Shown here: positions 41,044 to 49,949 of the stretch, in pieces | How the letters are laid out: each line of letters starts with the position of its first letter | How positions within the stretch are numbered: position 1 is the first letter of the stretch | Assembly: GCF_030264295.1 (NCBI RefSeq) | Contig: NZ_CP127173.1 | Coordinates: 8,191,501 to 8,255,500, forward strand | DNA from: Amycolatopsis nalaikhensis | GTDB lineage: Bacteria > Actinomycetota > Actinomycetes > Mycobacteriales > Pseudonocardiaceae | Direction of reading: 5' to 3' | Length of the DNA stretch: 64,000 nt | Position numbers and translations under genes: made by a program | The notes under the pieces: generated by a model | What the model was told of the DNA's origin: nothing | The model's input: the letters and a program-made list of their open reading frames with translations, nothing else | Database searches by the model: none

Positions 41044-42459
41044 TCAGCGGCGCGGGCCGCCCTGGGGGCCGCCGAACGGGGGCTGCTGCGGGAACGGCCC
41101 GCTGCCCGGGTTCTGCTGCTGCGGGCCGCCGAACTGGCCCGGCGGCGGGGACTGCGGCGGCGGGCCCTGGTACTGGCCGCCCGGGGGCGGGCCCGCCGGG
41201 GCCTGCGGCTGCGGCAACCCGGCCTGCGGGGTCGGCGGCTGCTGCGGTGCGGGCGTGACCTCGGTGCCCTGCTCCTCGTCGGCCTGCGGCTCGGGCTGCT
41301 GCTGCACCGGCCGCGGGATCGACGGCCGCGCCGGCGGTGACGCCGGGGCGCCGAGGGCCGGGACCTCCTTGCGTGCCACGGCTTCCGCGGCCGCGACGGC
41401 TTCGGCGACCTTCGGGTCGCTGGAGGTGTCGAACCAGCCCTGGACCTCTTCGTCCTCGAGGTCCGGCTTGTCGGTCGGCTCCTCCTTCGGCGGCTCGTAG
41501 CGGAACACGCCGTCGTCGCCGGGGGCGCCGAGCGCGCGGGCGAAGCCTTCGAGCGCCTTGCCGTAGTCGCTGGGGATCATCCAGACCTTGTTCGCGTCGC
41601 CCTGCGCCATCTGCGGCAGCGTCTGCAGGTACTGGTAAGCCAGCACCTCCGGGGTCGGGCGGCCGGCCTTGATCGCGGCGAACACCTTCTCGATCGCCTT
41701 CGCCTGGCCCTGCGCCTGCAGGTACCGGGCGGCGCGTTCACCCTGAGCGCGCAGGATACGGGACTGCCGCTCGGCCTCGGCGGCGAGGATCGCGGCCTGC
41801 TTGGAACCCTCGGCGGCGAGGATCTGGCTCTGCTTCTGGCCTTCCGCGGTCTTGATCGCGGACTCCCGCTGACCTTCCGCGGTGAGGATCATGGCGCGCT
41901 TCTCGCGGTCGGCGCGCATCTGCTTCTCCATCGAGTCCTGGATGGAGGGCGGCGGGTCGATCGCCTTCAGCTCGACGCGGCTCACGCGGATGCCCCACCG
42001 GCCGGTCGCTTCGTCCAGGACGCCGCGCAGCTGCGTGTTGATGGAGTCGCGCGAGGTCAGCGTCTGCTCGAGGCTCATGCCACCGACCACGTTGCGGAGC
42101 GTGGTGGTGGTCAGCTGCTCGACACCGACGATGTAGTTGGAGATCTCGTACACCGCGGCGCGGGAGTCGGTCACCTGGAAGTACACGACCGTGTCGATCG
42201 ACACGGTCAGGTTGTCCTCGGTGATCACCGGCTGCGGCGGGAACGAGACGACCTGCTCGCGCAGGTCGATCCGGGCGCGCACCTTGTCGAGGAACGGCAC
42301 CAGGAAGGTCAGGCCCGGCGACGCCACCGTGCGGAACCGGCCCAGCCGCTCGATCACGGCCGACTGCGCCTGCGGCACGACCATGATCGCCTTGGCTACC
42401 GTGATGATCACGAACAAGGCCAGTAACACGACCACGACGATCGCTACTGTGGTGGTCAA
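41044..42459 (-). CDS. SPFH/band 7 family membrane protein (stomatin/QmcA-like)
   Basis: The 471-aa protein has one N-terminal membrane segment (residues about 3-25), a band 7 domain (about 26-190; VPQAQSAVIERLGRFRTVAS), a coiled coil with repeated AEGQ/AEG motifs (about 200-260) and a long Pro/Gln/Gly-rich C-terminal tail (about 375-471) with PPGGQYQGPPPQ-like repeats. SPFH proteins scaffold membrane microdomains. It is encoded downstream of a short SPFH protein and NfeD. Confidence 0.94.
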   Translation of the reverse strand: MTTTVAIVVVVLLALFVIITVAKAIMVVPQAQSAVIERLGRFRTVASPGLTFLVPFLDKVRARIDLREQVVSFPPQPVITEDNLTVSIDTVVYFQVTDSRAAVYEISNYIVGVEQLTTTTLRNVVGGMSLEQTLTSRDSINTQLRGVLDEATGRWGIRVSRVELKAIDPPPSIQDSMEKQMRADREKRAMILTAEGQRESAIKTAEGQKQSQILAAEGSKQAAILAAEAERQSRILRAQGERAARYLQAQGQAKAIEKVFAAIKAGRPTPEVLAYQYLQTLPQMAQGDANKVWMIPSDYGKALEGFARALGAPGDDGVFRYEPPKEEPTDKPDLEDEEVQGWFDTSSDPKVAEAVAAAEAVARKEVPALGAPASPPARPSIPRPVQQQPEPQADEEQGTEVTPAPQQPPTPQAGLPQPQAPAGPPPGGQYQGPPPQSPPPGQFGGPQQQNPGSGPFPQQPPFGGPQGGPRR

Positions 42460-42475
42460 GAGATCTTCCCCTTAC

Positions 42476-42964
42476 CTAGTACCATTCTTGCGCGGTTGAC
42501 GGCGTTTCGGGCGCCGCGGGCCTGCTCACTTCGAGCTTCAGCTCCTTCGCGGCGACGCCCCAGCGGCCGGTGGTGTCGTGCAGGACCGTCCACACTGTAC
42601 GGTGCAGGTCCCCCGGTGCGGCGACGGCGCGCTCGGCCGTCGTCAGGCTCGCTTCCTGCCGCAGCGCGGTGCAGGTCAGCTGTTCGACCGCCAGCGCCGG
42701 GTCGGTGATCTCGTAGGTCGCCAGCCGCGGGTCGACCACGGCGAACGTGACTTCGAAACCGACGAGGACCTCCTTGCCGTCGCCGGTCACGACCGCCCGC
42801 GGCGGCGCGGACAGCACCTGGTCCCCCAGGTCGACGCGGGCGCGGACCCGGTCGGCGAACGGGAGCACGAAGTGCCGGCCGGGGCCGAGCACCGCGTGGA
42901 ACCGCCCGCCGCGTTCGACCACGGCGGCGCGGCCATCGGGGACGGCGACGAAGCCCAGGCTCAC
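42476..42964 (-). CDS. Short SPFH-domain protein
   Basis: The 162-aa protein keeps the band 7 fold (VPDGRAAVVERGGRFHAVLG, DRVRARVDLGDQV, DTTGRWGVAAKELKLEV) but lacks an N-terminal membrane segment and the coiled coil of the full-length neighbour. It may be a truncated paralogue that modifies the SPFH assembly. It lies between NfeD (4-nt overlap) and the full SPFH gene (16-nt gap). Confidence 0.85.
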   Translation of the reverse strand: MSLGFVAVPDGRAAVVERGGRFHAVLGPGRHFVLPFADRVRARVDLGDQVLSAPPRAVVTGDGKEVLVGFEVTFAVVDPRLATYEITDPALAVEQLTCTALRQEASLTTAERAVAAPGDLHRTVWTVLHDTTGRWGVAAKELKLEVSRPAAPETPSTAQEWY

Positions 42965-43395
42965 GGCTCGGCCGACACGACGGCGGTGGCGCCGGAGATC
43001 TCGACGACGGTGACCGGCGTGCCGGGCTGGATCGGCGGGTGGTGCTCGGAGAGACTGCGGGCCGACCAGACGTCGCCCGCCAGTTTCACCTGCCCCGCCT
43101 CGAAGTCCACTGTGGACACGACGACGGCGCGGGCGCCGATCAGCGCGTCGACGCCGGTGCGGTGGGCGGGCCCGGCGAGGAAGCGCCGCTTCAGCGCGGG
43201 CCGCACCAGCACGAGCATGCCGACCGAAGCGACGGCGAACACGGCGACGTCGATGAACAGGTTCCCGGTGAGCACGTCGGCGCCGGCTCCGAACAACGCG
43301 CCGACCCCCAGCATGATCAGCACGAAGTCGCCGGAGACGACTTCGGCGATCATCAAGGCGATGCCGACGATCAACCAGACCAGTGCCCAGGACAT
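42961..43395 (-). CDS. NfeD family membrane protein
   Basis: The 144-aa protein has two to three N-terminal membrane segments (about residues 3-72) and a C-terminal OB-fold NfeD domain (LIGARAVVVSTVDFEAGQVK, GTPVTVVEISGATAVV). NfeD proteins are partners of SPFH proteins and are encoded beside them, as here. It is the first gene of the three-gene microdomain operon. Confidence 0.92.
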   Translation of the reverse strand: MSWALVWLIVGIALMIAEVVSGDFVLIMLGVGALFGAGADVLTGNLFIDVAVFAVASVGMLVLVRPALKRRFLAGPAHRTGVDALIGARAVVVSTVDFEAGQVKLAGDVWSARSLSEHHPPIQPGTPVTVVEISGATAVVSAEP

Positions 43396-43479
43396 GGCTT
43401 CATGCTCTCAGATCGCGCCGGTTCGCACCGGGGCGGTGACGGGACGTGACCTACGCGTGACCTTGGACAATTCGGACAT

Positions 43480-44295
43480 TCAGCCTTCTTCCGTCGGCTC
43501 GGTGACGAAGTCGATGAGCCGTTCCACGGCCCCGATGAGCGGGGTCTCGAGGTCGCGGAAACTGCTCACCCCACTCAGGACACGTTGCCAGCCTTCGAAA
43601 GGTTGCCCCCAGCCGAGCGCGTCGCAGATCCCCTGCTTCCACTCGGTGCCGCGCGGGATCTTCGGCCACGCCCGGATGCCGACCGCTTCGGGGCGCACGG
43701 CTTCCCAGACGTCGATGTAGGGGTGGCCGGTGACCAGCACGTTCTCGTCGCGGATGGCCTCGACGAGCCGGGACTCCTTGCTGCCGGGCACGAGGTGGTC
43801 GACCAGGACGCCGAGGCGGCGGCCGGGGCCGGTGCCGAACTCGGCGATCCGGTCGGCGAGGACGTCGACGCCGTCGAGGGGCTCGACGACGACACCTTCG
43901 ACGCGCAGGTCGTGGCCCCAGACGCGTTCGACGAGCTCGGCGTCGTGCTTGCCTTCGACCCAGATCCGCGAGTCGCGGGCGACGCGGGCCTTCAGTCCTT
44001 CGACGCGCACGGAGCCGGACGCCGAGATCTGCCGGGCGGGCGCCTTCGCCGGGGCGCGGTAGGGCACGAGCGTGACCGGCTTGCCTTCGAGCAGGAACCC
44101 GGCGGGCGCGAGCGGGAACACGCGGTGGCGGCCCTTGGCGTCCTCGAGCACGACGTTCCCGTACTCGATCTTCACCACCGCGCCGCAGTAGCCGCTGGCC
44201 GGGTCCTCGACCACGAGGCCGGGTTCGGCGGGGACCTCCGGCACCTTCTTGCGGCGCGGGCCGGCGAGCACGTCGTCATAGGAGTGGGAGCGCAC
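43480..44295 (-). CDS. DUF3097 family protein
   Basis: The 271-aa protein has the conserved features of DUF3097: RSHSYDDVLAGPRRKKVPEV, RIWVEGKHDAELVERVWGHDLR with a Toprim-like GKHDAELVE, and LVDHLVPGSKESRLVE ... GHPYIDVWEAVRP. The family is actinobacterial and resembles Toprim nuclease/primase folds, but its role is unknown. Confidence 0.93.
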   Translation of the reverse strand: MRSHSYDDVLAGPRRKKVPEVPAEPGLVVEDPASGYCGAVVKIEYGNVVLEDAKGRHRVFPLAPAGFLLEGKPVTLVPYRAPAKAPARQISASGSVRVEGLKARVARDSRIWVEGKHDAELVERVWGHDLRVEGVVVEPLDGVDVLADRIAEFGTGPGRRLGVLVDHLVPGSKESRLVEAIRDENVLVTGHPYIDVWEAVRPEAVGIRAWPKIPRGTEWKQGICDALGWGQPFEGWQRVLSGVSSFRDLETPLIGAVERLIDFVTEPTEEG

Positions 44296-44346
44296 GACCA
44301 GGCAACCTAGTGGTCGCGGGCACCCGGGCGGGTCATGCCACGCCGG

Positions 44347-45234
44347 TCAGCGCGCCATCTCCAGCAGGGCATCGGTGAACGGCGTGTGCTCGCCGCGGCG
44401 CAGCGGCGCGTGGGCGGCCAGCGGGGCCAGGGCGGCACACCACGCGCGGGCTCGGTCGGGGTCGAGGCCGGGCAGGTGGGGGCGGAGTGCCTCGATCCCG
44501 TCGTCGAGCGTGCCGCCGGCGGCCAAGGGCAGGTAGAGCCAGTCGGCGAGGTCGAAGGCCGGGTCGCCGACGCTCGGGCGCGGGTCGATGGCGACCACGC
44601 CGCGGCGGGGACCGGCGTCGAGGACGTTGCCCGGGTGCAGGTCACCGTGCACGACCGCGACCGGCCCGTCCGCGGCGAGGGCGAGTGCGCGGTCGCGGGC
44701 GCGCGCGAGCAGTCCGGGAGTCACGTACGGCTCGACGGGTGAGCCCGGGAGGTTGCGTTCGGTGATGTCGAACATGAACGTGACGCGGTCGGTCAGCGGC
44801 GGCAGGTCCGCCGGGGGCGCGACGCTGCGCAGTTCGGAGAGGAGGGCGCCGATCTCCGGCCAGGGGACGTCCCGGCCGCGCAGTTCGGTGCCGGGGACCA
44901 GGCCTTCGAGCAGGATGGCGCCGGCGTCGAGGTCGGTGTCGAGGACCTGCACCACCCGTGGGCAGCCGGTCCAGGCGCGCAGCCCGGCGAACTCCAGGCG
45001 GGCGATGTCGGGGTCCGGCGTGAGTTTGAGGACCTGCAGGTCCCCTTCGGGTCCGGTGCACAGCAACGTCCGGCCCGTGTTGCCGGGCCGGGCTTCGCGG
45101 ACCTCGAGGTTCCACTTCGCGGTCAGCCGCGCGACCAGGTCCGGGAGGGCGTCGCACCACGGTTCGGCCACGTCCGCGCCGAACCGGGCGGCCAGCCGCG
45201 CGCGGGCGGCGTCGTCGATCAGAACAGCGGCCAC
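44347..45234 (-). CDS. Aminoglycoside phosphotransferase-like kinase
   Basis: The 295-aa protein has an APH-type kinase fold: VVHGDLHPGNVL as the catalytic loop (Brenner motif) and VAIDPRPSVGDPAFDLADW for metal binding. The true substrate (antibiotic or metabolite) is unknown. Start GTG at 45234 overlaps the SCO1664-type gene by 16 nt, so it is the last gene of that operon. In many relatives this position is occupied by a mycothiol gene instead. Confidence 0.88.
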   Translation of the reverse strand: MAAVLIDDAARARLAARFGADVAEPWCDALPDLVARLTAKWNLEVREARPGNTGRTLLCTGPEGDLQVLKLTPDPDIARLEFAGLRAWTGCPRVVQVLDTDLDAGAILLEGLVPGTELRGRDVPWPEIGALLSELRSVAPPADLPPLTDRVTFMFDITERNLPGSPVEPYVTPGLLARARDRALALAADGPVAVVHGDLHPGNVLDAGPRRGVVAIDPRPSVGDPAFDLADWLYLPLAAGGTLDDGIEALRPHLPGLDPDRARAWCAALAPLAAHAPLRRGEHTPFTDALLEMAR

Positions 45235-46034
45235 GGGATGGCGCGCCAGTCGTCGCCCGGCTCCGGGAAGATGCCTTCGGCCAGGAGCAGGTCGGTGCGC
45301 TCGGCCAGCGCCCGGATCTCGAACCGCGTGATGTGCTCGGCGAGGGTCTTGCCGAGGCCGCCGTCGATCTCCGAACGCAGCTTGCGCAGCTTCTCGACGG
45401 TGTCCGGCGGCACCGGCTCGCCGATCCAGCCCCACAGGACGGTGCGCAGCTTGGGGTCGGTGTGCAGGCAGATGCCGTGGTCGACGCCGTAGACGCGGCC
45501 GTCGACGCCGGCCAGCAGGTGCCCGCCCTTGCGGTCGGTGTTGTTGACGACGATGTCGAGCACGGCGAGGTCGCGCAGCCCGGGGTGGTCGGCGTGGGCC
45601 AGCACCGCGGGCTCGCCCGCGCGGTCGTGGGCGTGCAGCACGACGCGCCAGTCTTCGGGCAGCTCTTCCGGCGCCCGGACGTCGACCAGGTCGTCCTCGG
45701 TGGTCTCGACCCACAGCTGGACCATGCCGGGGCCGAACGGCCCGTCGCGCAGCACGGTCGGCGGGATCGCGCCGATGCCCGCGGTCTCGGCGATGATCGC
45801 GGTGGCGACCTCGCGCCCGGCGAGGGTGCCGTCGGGGAAGTCCCACAGGGGCCGCTCCCCCGACACCGGCTTGTAGACGACCTGGCCGGTGACGCCGTCG
45901 AGCTCGATCGCGCAGAACAGCGTCACGTTCGAGGCGTCGACGAGGCGGCCTTCGACGTCGATGCGGCCGTGCGTGACGAGCTCGCGGGACGCCGGGTCGG
46001 CCGGGTCGGGGTGTCTCGCGGGGGTGCTCGCCAT
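45219..46034 (-). CDS. SCO1664 family protein (PI3/4-kinase-like)
   Basis: The 271-aa protein matches the SCO1664 family: GQVVYKPVSGERPLWDFPDG, LDIVVNNTDRKGGHLLAG, GVDHGICLHTDPKLRTVLWG and DLLLAEGIFPEPGDDWRAIP. It has the kinase-like catalytic features DxxxxNTDRKxGH and VDHG. The family is confined to actinobacteria and its substrate is unknown. It directly follows the DUF3090 gene. Confidence 0.95.
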   Translation of the reverse strand: MASTPARHPDPADPASRELVTHGRIDVEGRLVDASNVTLFCAIELDGVTGQVVYKPVSGERPLWDFPDGTLAGREVATAIIAETAGIGAIPPTVLRDGPFGPGMVQLWVETTEDDLVDVRAPEELPEDWRVVLHAHDRAGEPAVLAHADHPGLRDLAVLDIVVNNTDRKGGHLLAGVDGRVYGVDHGICLHTDPKLRTVLWGWIGEPVPPDTVEKLRKLRSEIDGGLGKTLAEHITRFEIRALAERTDLLLAEGIFPEPGDDWRAIPWPLF

Positions 46035-46036
46035 GG

Positions 46037-46612
46037 TCAGTCTTCGCCCGCGTCGGTCTCGCGCCGGTAGCCGTTCTGCCGGGGGCAGATGTGGCCGGTG
46101 GGGTCGAGCGGCTCGCCGCACAGCGGGCAGGGCTTCCGGCCGGCGTTGACGACCCGGTCGGCGCGCTCGGCGAAGGCGCGGGCGGCGGCGGGGCTGAGGA
46201 AGACGCGGACGGCGTCCGGGCCCTCTTCGGTGTCGTCGAGCACGACCGTTTCGTCGACCTCGCCCTCGGTGATGGCGAGCAGCTCGATGACGACCGCGCT
46301 GCTGTCGGCGTCCCAGCCCAGCCCCATGGTGCCGACGCGGAACTCCTCCTCGACCGGGACCGTGAGCGGGTCCAGGTCGACGAGGTCGTCGGGGGTGTCG
46401 TCGGGCACGTCGGCACCGAAGCGGCTGGCGACCTCCTCCAGCAGCGAGCTGAGGCGCTCCGCGAGGACGACGACCTGCTGTTTTTCGATGGTGACGCTGA
46501 TGGTGCGCACGTCCTCGGACGCCTGGAGGTAGAACGTGCGATCGCCGGGCTCGCCGACGGTGCCGGCGACGAACCGATCCGGCTGGCGGAAGACGTGGAT
46601 TACGCGAGACAT
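46037..46612 (-). CDS. DUF3090 family protein
   Basis: The 191-aa protein shows the DUF3090 features MSRVIHVFRQPDRFVAGTVG, TFYLQASEDVRTISVTIEKQ and a C-terminal zinc-binding CPLCGEPLDPTGHICPRQNGY. Function unknown. It precedes the SCO1664 gene with a 2-nt gap, the arrangement found throughout actinobacteria. Confidence 0.96.
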   Translation of the reverse strand: MSRVIHVFRQPDRFVAGTVGEPGDRTFYLQASEDVRTISVTIEKQQVVVLAERLSSLLEEVASRFGADVPDDTPDDLVDLDPLTVPVEEEFRVGTMGLGWDADSSAVVIELLAITEGEVDETVVLDDTEEGPDAVRVFLSPAAARAFAERADRVVNAGRKPCPLCGEPLDPTGHICPRQNGYRRETDAGED

Positions 46613-46688
46613 AGCACTGTCGACCCTAGGCCACCGGCGCATGATCGGCATCCGCCGCCCCCGCTTCGCGGGCCGCTAGCCTCTGGGG

Positions 46689-48608
46689 GTGTCTCGGATC
46701 GCGTCGTACGGAACCTGGTCTTCGCCCATCACCGCCGCGGAGGTGGCCGCCGCCGGTGGCGGCCCGCAGTGGCTCGACGTCGTCGGGGACGAGGTGTGGT
46801 GGGCCGAGGCGCGGCCCGGTGAGCAGGGCCGGGTCGCGCTGGTGAAGGCCGTTCCCGGCGGGACGGAGGACGTCCTGCCGGCGCCGTGGAACGTCCGCAA
46901 CCGGCTGCACGAGTACGGCGGTCGGCCGTGGGCGGTCGCCGACGGTGTCGTGGTGTTCACGCACTGGGCAGATCAGCGCGTGTACGCCCTGCGCGAAACC
47001 GGTGTGGCGCCGCTGACACCGGAGCCCGAAGAGCCGCAATCGGTCCGGTACGGCGACCTGCGGGCCGGGCGGCCCGGCGAGGTGTGGGCGGTGCGGGAGC
47101 GCAGTGTCGGGCCGCGGCCGACCGACATCGAACGCGAGCTCGTGGCGATCGCCCTGGACGGCGGCGAGCGCGTGCTGGCGGCGAGCCACCACTTCCTGAC
47201 CGTGCCGAAGCTGTCCCCGGACGGGCGGCACGCGGCCTGGTTCGGCTGGGACCACCCGGCCATGCCGTGGGACGGGACCGAGCTGTGCGTGGCGCCGGTC
47301 GAGGCGGACGGTTCGTTCGGGCCGCACCGGGTGCTGGCCGGCGGCGCGGACGTGAGCGTGTGCCAGGTCGAGTGGGAGACGTCGTCGACGTTGCTGGCGT
47401 TGCTGGACCCGGACGGCTGGTGGAACCTGCACCGCGTCGGCCTCGACGGGTCGCTGGTCAACCTGGCTCCGGTGGAGCGCGAGCTGGGCGGGCCGCTGTG
47501 GAAGGTGGGGGCGCGGTGGTTCGTCCCGCTCGGCGGCGGGCGGCACGCGGTGCTGGCGTCCGGGCGGCTGGCCGTGCTCGACGAGGCGGACGGCTCGGTG
47601 ACGCCGGTGGCCGAGGAGCTGACGGCGTGGTCGTCGTCGGGGTTCGCGGTACACGACGGCGGGATCGCCGGGGTGGCGGCGGGCCCGGTCCGCGAGGCCG
47701 CGGTGGTGCATTTCTCGCTCGGCGAAGGCGTTTTGACGGATCTGACGCCGCAGCCGGAGCTGCCGTCGGCCTACCTGCCGGTGCCGGAGGAGCGGGTGTT
47801 CACCACCGACGACGGCGAGACGGTGCCGGTGGCGCTGTACCTGCCGGCGAACCCGGACTTCGCTGCGCCCGAGGACGAGCGGCCGCCGCTGCTGGTGCAC
47901 GTCCACGGCGGCCCGACGGGCCAGAGCTTCCCGGTGCTCGACCTGTCGATCGCGTACTTCACCAGCCGCGGCATCGCCGTGGCGGCGGTGAACTACGGCG
48001 GGTCGACCGGGTACGGGCGGGCCTACCGCGAGCGGCTGCGGGAGCAGTGGGGCGTGGTGGACGTCGCGGACTGCGTCGCGGTGGCCGAGGCGCTGGTGGC
48101 GGCCGGGCTGGCGGACGGTGACCGGCTGGCGATCCGCGGCGGCAGCGCGGGCGGGTTCACCGCGGCGGCGTCGCTGACGACGACGAAGACCTACCGGGCC
48201 GGGACGGTGATGTACCCGGTGCTGGACCTGGCCGGGTGGACCGGCACCGAGGGCGACACGCACGACTTCGAGTCGCGGTACCTGGACGGGCTGGTCGGGC
48301 CGTTGCCCGCGGAGAGGCAACGGTACGTGGACCGGTCGCCGCTGGCGAACGCGGCGTCGCTGGCCGAGCCGGTGCTGTTCCAGCAGGGACTGGAGGACAA
48401 GATCTGCCCGCCGGAGCAGGCGGACCGGTTCGTGGCCGGGCTGGCCGGGCGCGGGATCCCGTACGCCTACCAGCGGTTCGCCGGGGAGCAGCACGGGTTC
48501 CGGCAGGCGGCGACGATCGTGGCGGCGCTGGAGGCGGAGTTGTCGTTCTACGGTCAGGTGCTCGGGTTCGAGACGCCGGGTGTGGCGCGGCTGGAGCTGT
48601 CGCGGTGA
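46689..48608 (+). CDS. S9 family peptidase (prolyl oligopeptidase superfamily)
   Basis: The 639-aa enzyme has a beta-propeller region (about residues 20-370) and a C-terminal alpha/beta hydrolase with the Ser elbow GGSAGGF, an Asp region after LEDKICPPEQ and His in GEQHGFR. It cleaves peptides or acyl-peptides in the cytosol. TAGCCT lies 6 nt before the GTG, indicating a leaderless transcript. It overlaps the next gene by 4 nt (GTGA). Confidence 0.93.
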   Translation: MSRIASYGTWSSPITAAEVAAAGGGPQWLDVVGDEVWWAEARPGEQGRVALVKAVPGGTEDVLPAPWNVRNRLHEYGGRPWAVADGVVVFTHWADQRVYALRETGVAPLTPEPEEPQSVRYGDLRAGRPGEVWAVRERSVGPRPTDIERELVAIALDGGERVLAASHHFLTVPKLSPDGRHAAWFGWDHPAMPWDGTELCVAPVEADGSFGPHRVLAGGADVSVCQVEWETSSTLLALLDPDGWWNLHRVGLDGSLVNLAPVERELGGPLWKVGARWFVPLGGGRHAVLASGRLAVLDEADGSVTPVAEELTAWSSSGFAVHDGGIAGVAAGPVREAAVVHFSLGEGVLTDLTPQPELPSAYLPVPEERVFTTDDGETVPVALYLPANPDFAAPEDERPPLLVHVHGGPTGQSFPVLDLSIAYFTSRGIAVAAVNYGGSTGYGRAYRERLREQWGVVDVADCVAVAEALVAAGLADGDRLAIRGGSAGGFTAAASLTTTKTYRAGTVMYPVLDLAGWTGTEGDTHDFESRYLDGLVGPLPAERQRYVDRSPLANAASLAEPVLFQQGLEDKICPPEQADRFVAGLAGRGIPYAYQRFAGEQHGFRQAATIVAALEAELSFYGQVLGFETPGVARLELSR

Positions 48609-49504
48609 GGCCGCCGCGGTTGCGGGCCGGCGACACGCTGGCGGTGGTGGCGCCGGCCGGGCCGGTGCCGGCGGACCTGCTGGAGAAGGCGTTGCCGGTG
48701 CTGCGCGGCTGGGGTGTCGAGGTGCGGGTGGGTCCGTGCGTGCGTGCTTCGCCCGGGTCGCCGCCGTATCTGTCCGGTTCGGACGAGGCGCGGGCGGCGG
48801 AGTTCACGGAGGCGTGGCTGGATCCGGGGGTGCGGTGCGTGCTGGCCGCCCGCGGCGGCTACGGGGTGCAGCGGATGCTGGACCTGCTGGACTGGGCGGC
48901 GTTGCGGGAGGCGGGGCCGAAGGTGCTGGCGGGGTCGTCGGACATCACGGCGCTGCACCGGGCGGTGAACGTCCACTTGGGACTGTCCAGTGTGTTCTCG
49001 CCGATGCCGGCGAGCGTGCTGTTCGACGACTTCGCGGTGGAGCACCTGCGGCGGTCGCTGTTCGAGCCGGAGCGGAACCTGGTGGTGCGCGGCGGTTCGG
49101 CGTTGGTGCCGGGCCGGGCGTCGGGGGTGCTGACGGGCGGGAACTTGTCGTTGCTGGCGGCCGGTCTCGGGACACCGGAGCAGGGTTCGGCGCGGGACGC
49201 GGTGGTGCTGCTGGAAGATGTGACGGAGAGCGTGTACCGGCTGGACCGGATGCTGACGCAGCTGTTGCGCAGCGGCTGGTTCGCGGGGGTCCGCGGCATC
49301 GTGCTGGGTTCATGGGCGGCGTGCGGCGACCCGGCGGACGTGCGGGAGCTGCTGCTGGAACGGCTCGGGCCGCTGGGAGTGCCGATGGTGGAGGAGTTCG
49401 GGTTCGGGCACGTGCCGTCGTCGCCGACGCTGCCGCTGGGGGTGCCGGTGACGCTGGACGCGGACCTGCGGACGTTGACGTTCGACTCCCCCGCGCTGAC
49501 ATGA
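48605..49504 (+). CDS. LD-carboxypeptidase (S66 family, LdcA-like)
   Basis: The 299-aa protein starts RPPRLRAGDTLAVVAPAGPV and has LAARGGYGVQRMLDLLDWAA, with Ser in GSSDITALHRAV and the C-terminal Glu and His of the S66 triad (VLLEDVTESVYRLDRMLTQ, FGFGHVPSSPTLPLG). It removes D-Ala from cytosolic muropeptides during cell-wall recycling. It is coupled to the S9 and PPOX genes. Confidence 0.93.
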   Translation: MRPPRLRAGDTLAVVAPAGPVPADLLEKALPVLRGWGVEVRVGPCVRASPGSPPYLSGSDEARAAEFTEAWLDPGVRCVLAARGGYGVQRMLDLLDWAALREAGPKVLAGSSDITALHRAVNVHLGLSSVFSPMPASVLFDDFAVEHLRRSLFEPERNLVVRGGSALVPGRASGVLTGGNLSLLAAGLGTPEQGSARDAVVLLEDVTESVYRLDRMLTQLLRSGWFAGVRGIVLGSWAACGDPADVRELLLERLGPLGVPMVEEFGFGHVPSSPTLPLGVPVTLDADLRTLTFDSPALT

Positions 49505-49908
49505 GGTTGCCGGAGCCGGAGGCCCGCTCGCGTTTTGCTGAAGAGCGGGTGGCGCGGCTGGCGACGGTGTCGGCGGCGGGGGTGCCGCACCTGGTGCCGG
49601 TGACGTTCGCGGTGCGGGGTGACGAGGTCGTGTTCGCGGTGGACCACAAGCCGAAGTCTTCGGTGGCGTTGCGGCGCCTGGCGAACATCGAGGCGAATCC
49701 CGCGGTGTGTTTCCTGACCGACGGCTACGACGAGGACTGGTCACGGTTGTGGTGGGTCCGGGCGGACGGGACCGCGCGGGTGCTGCCGCCGGGTGCGGAG
49801 CCGGTTTCGTGGCTGGTGGCGAAGTACGAGCAGTACGCGGCGCGGCCGCCGGAGCACGCGGTGGTGGTCACCCGGGTGCGCAAGTGGAGCGGCTGGGCGG
49901 GCTCGTGA
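49501..49908 (+). CDS. PPOX-class F420-dependent oxidoreductase (TIGR03668 type)
   Basis: The 135-aa split-barrel protein reads MRLPEPEARSRFAEERVARL ... HLVPVTFAVRGDEVVFAVDH, with the family tail W(W)VRADGTARVL ... VVVTRVRKWSGWA. Members bind F420 or related cofactors. It overlaps the S66 gene by 4 nt and its own TGA lies inside the palindromic terminator. Confidence 0.93.
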   Translation: MRLPEPEARSRFAEERVARLATVSAAGVPHLVPVTFAVRGDEVVFAVDHKPKSSVALRRLANIEANPAVCFLTDGYDEDWSRLWWVRADGTARVLPPGAEPVSWLVAKYEQYAARPPEHAVVVTRVRKWSGWAGS

Positions 49909-49947
49909 GTGTTTGGGGCGGTTAGAACCGCCCTGAACACTCACGAG
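49902..49947. terminator. Palindromic bidirectional terminator (repeat family 2)
   Basis: Arms of 22 nt (49902-49923 and 49926-49947) pair completely in RNA, counting two G-U pairs, around an AG loop. Outer CGTGAGTG/CACTCACG and inner GGTT-AG-AACC are the same as in the palindrome at 21191-21236, while the middle differs. It separates the convergent PPOX and mannosyltransferase genes. Confidence 0.88.
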
Positions 49948-49949
49948 GG

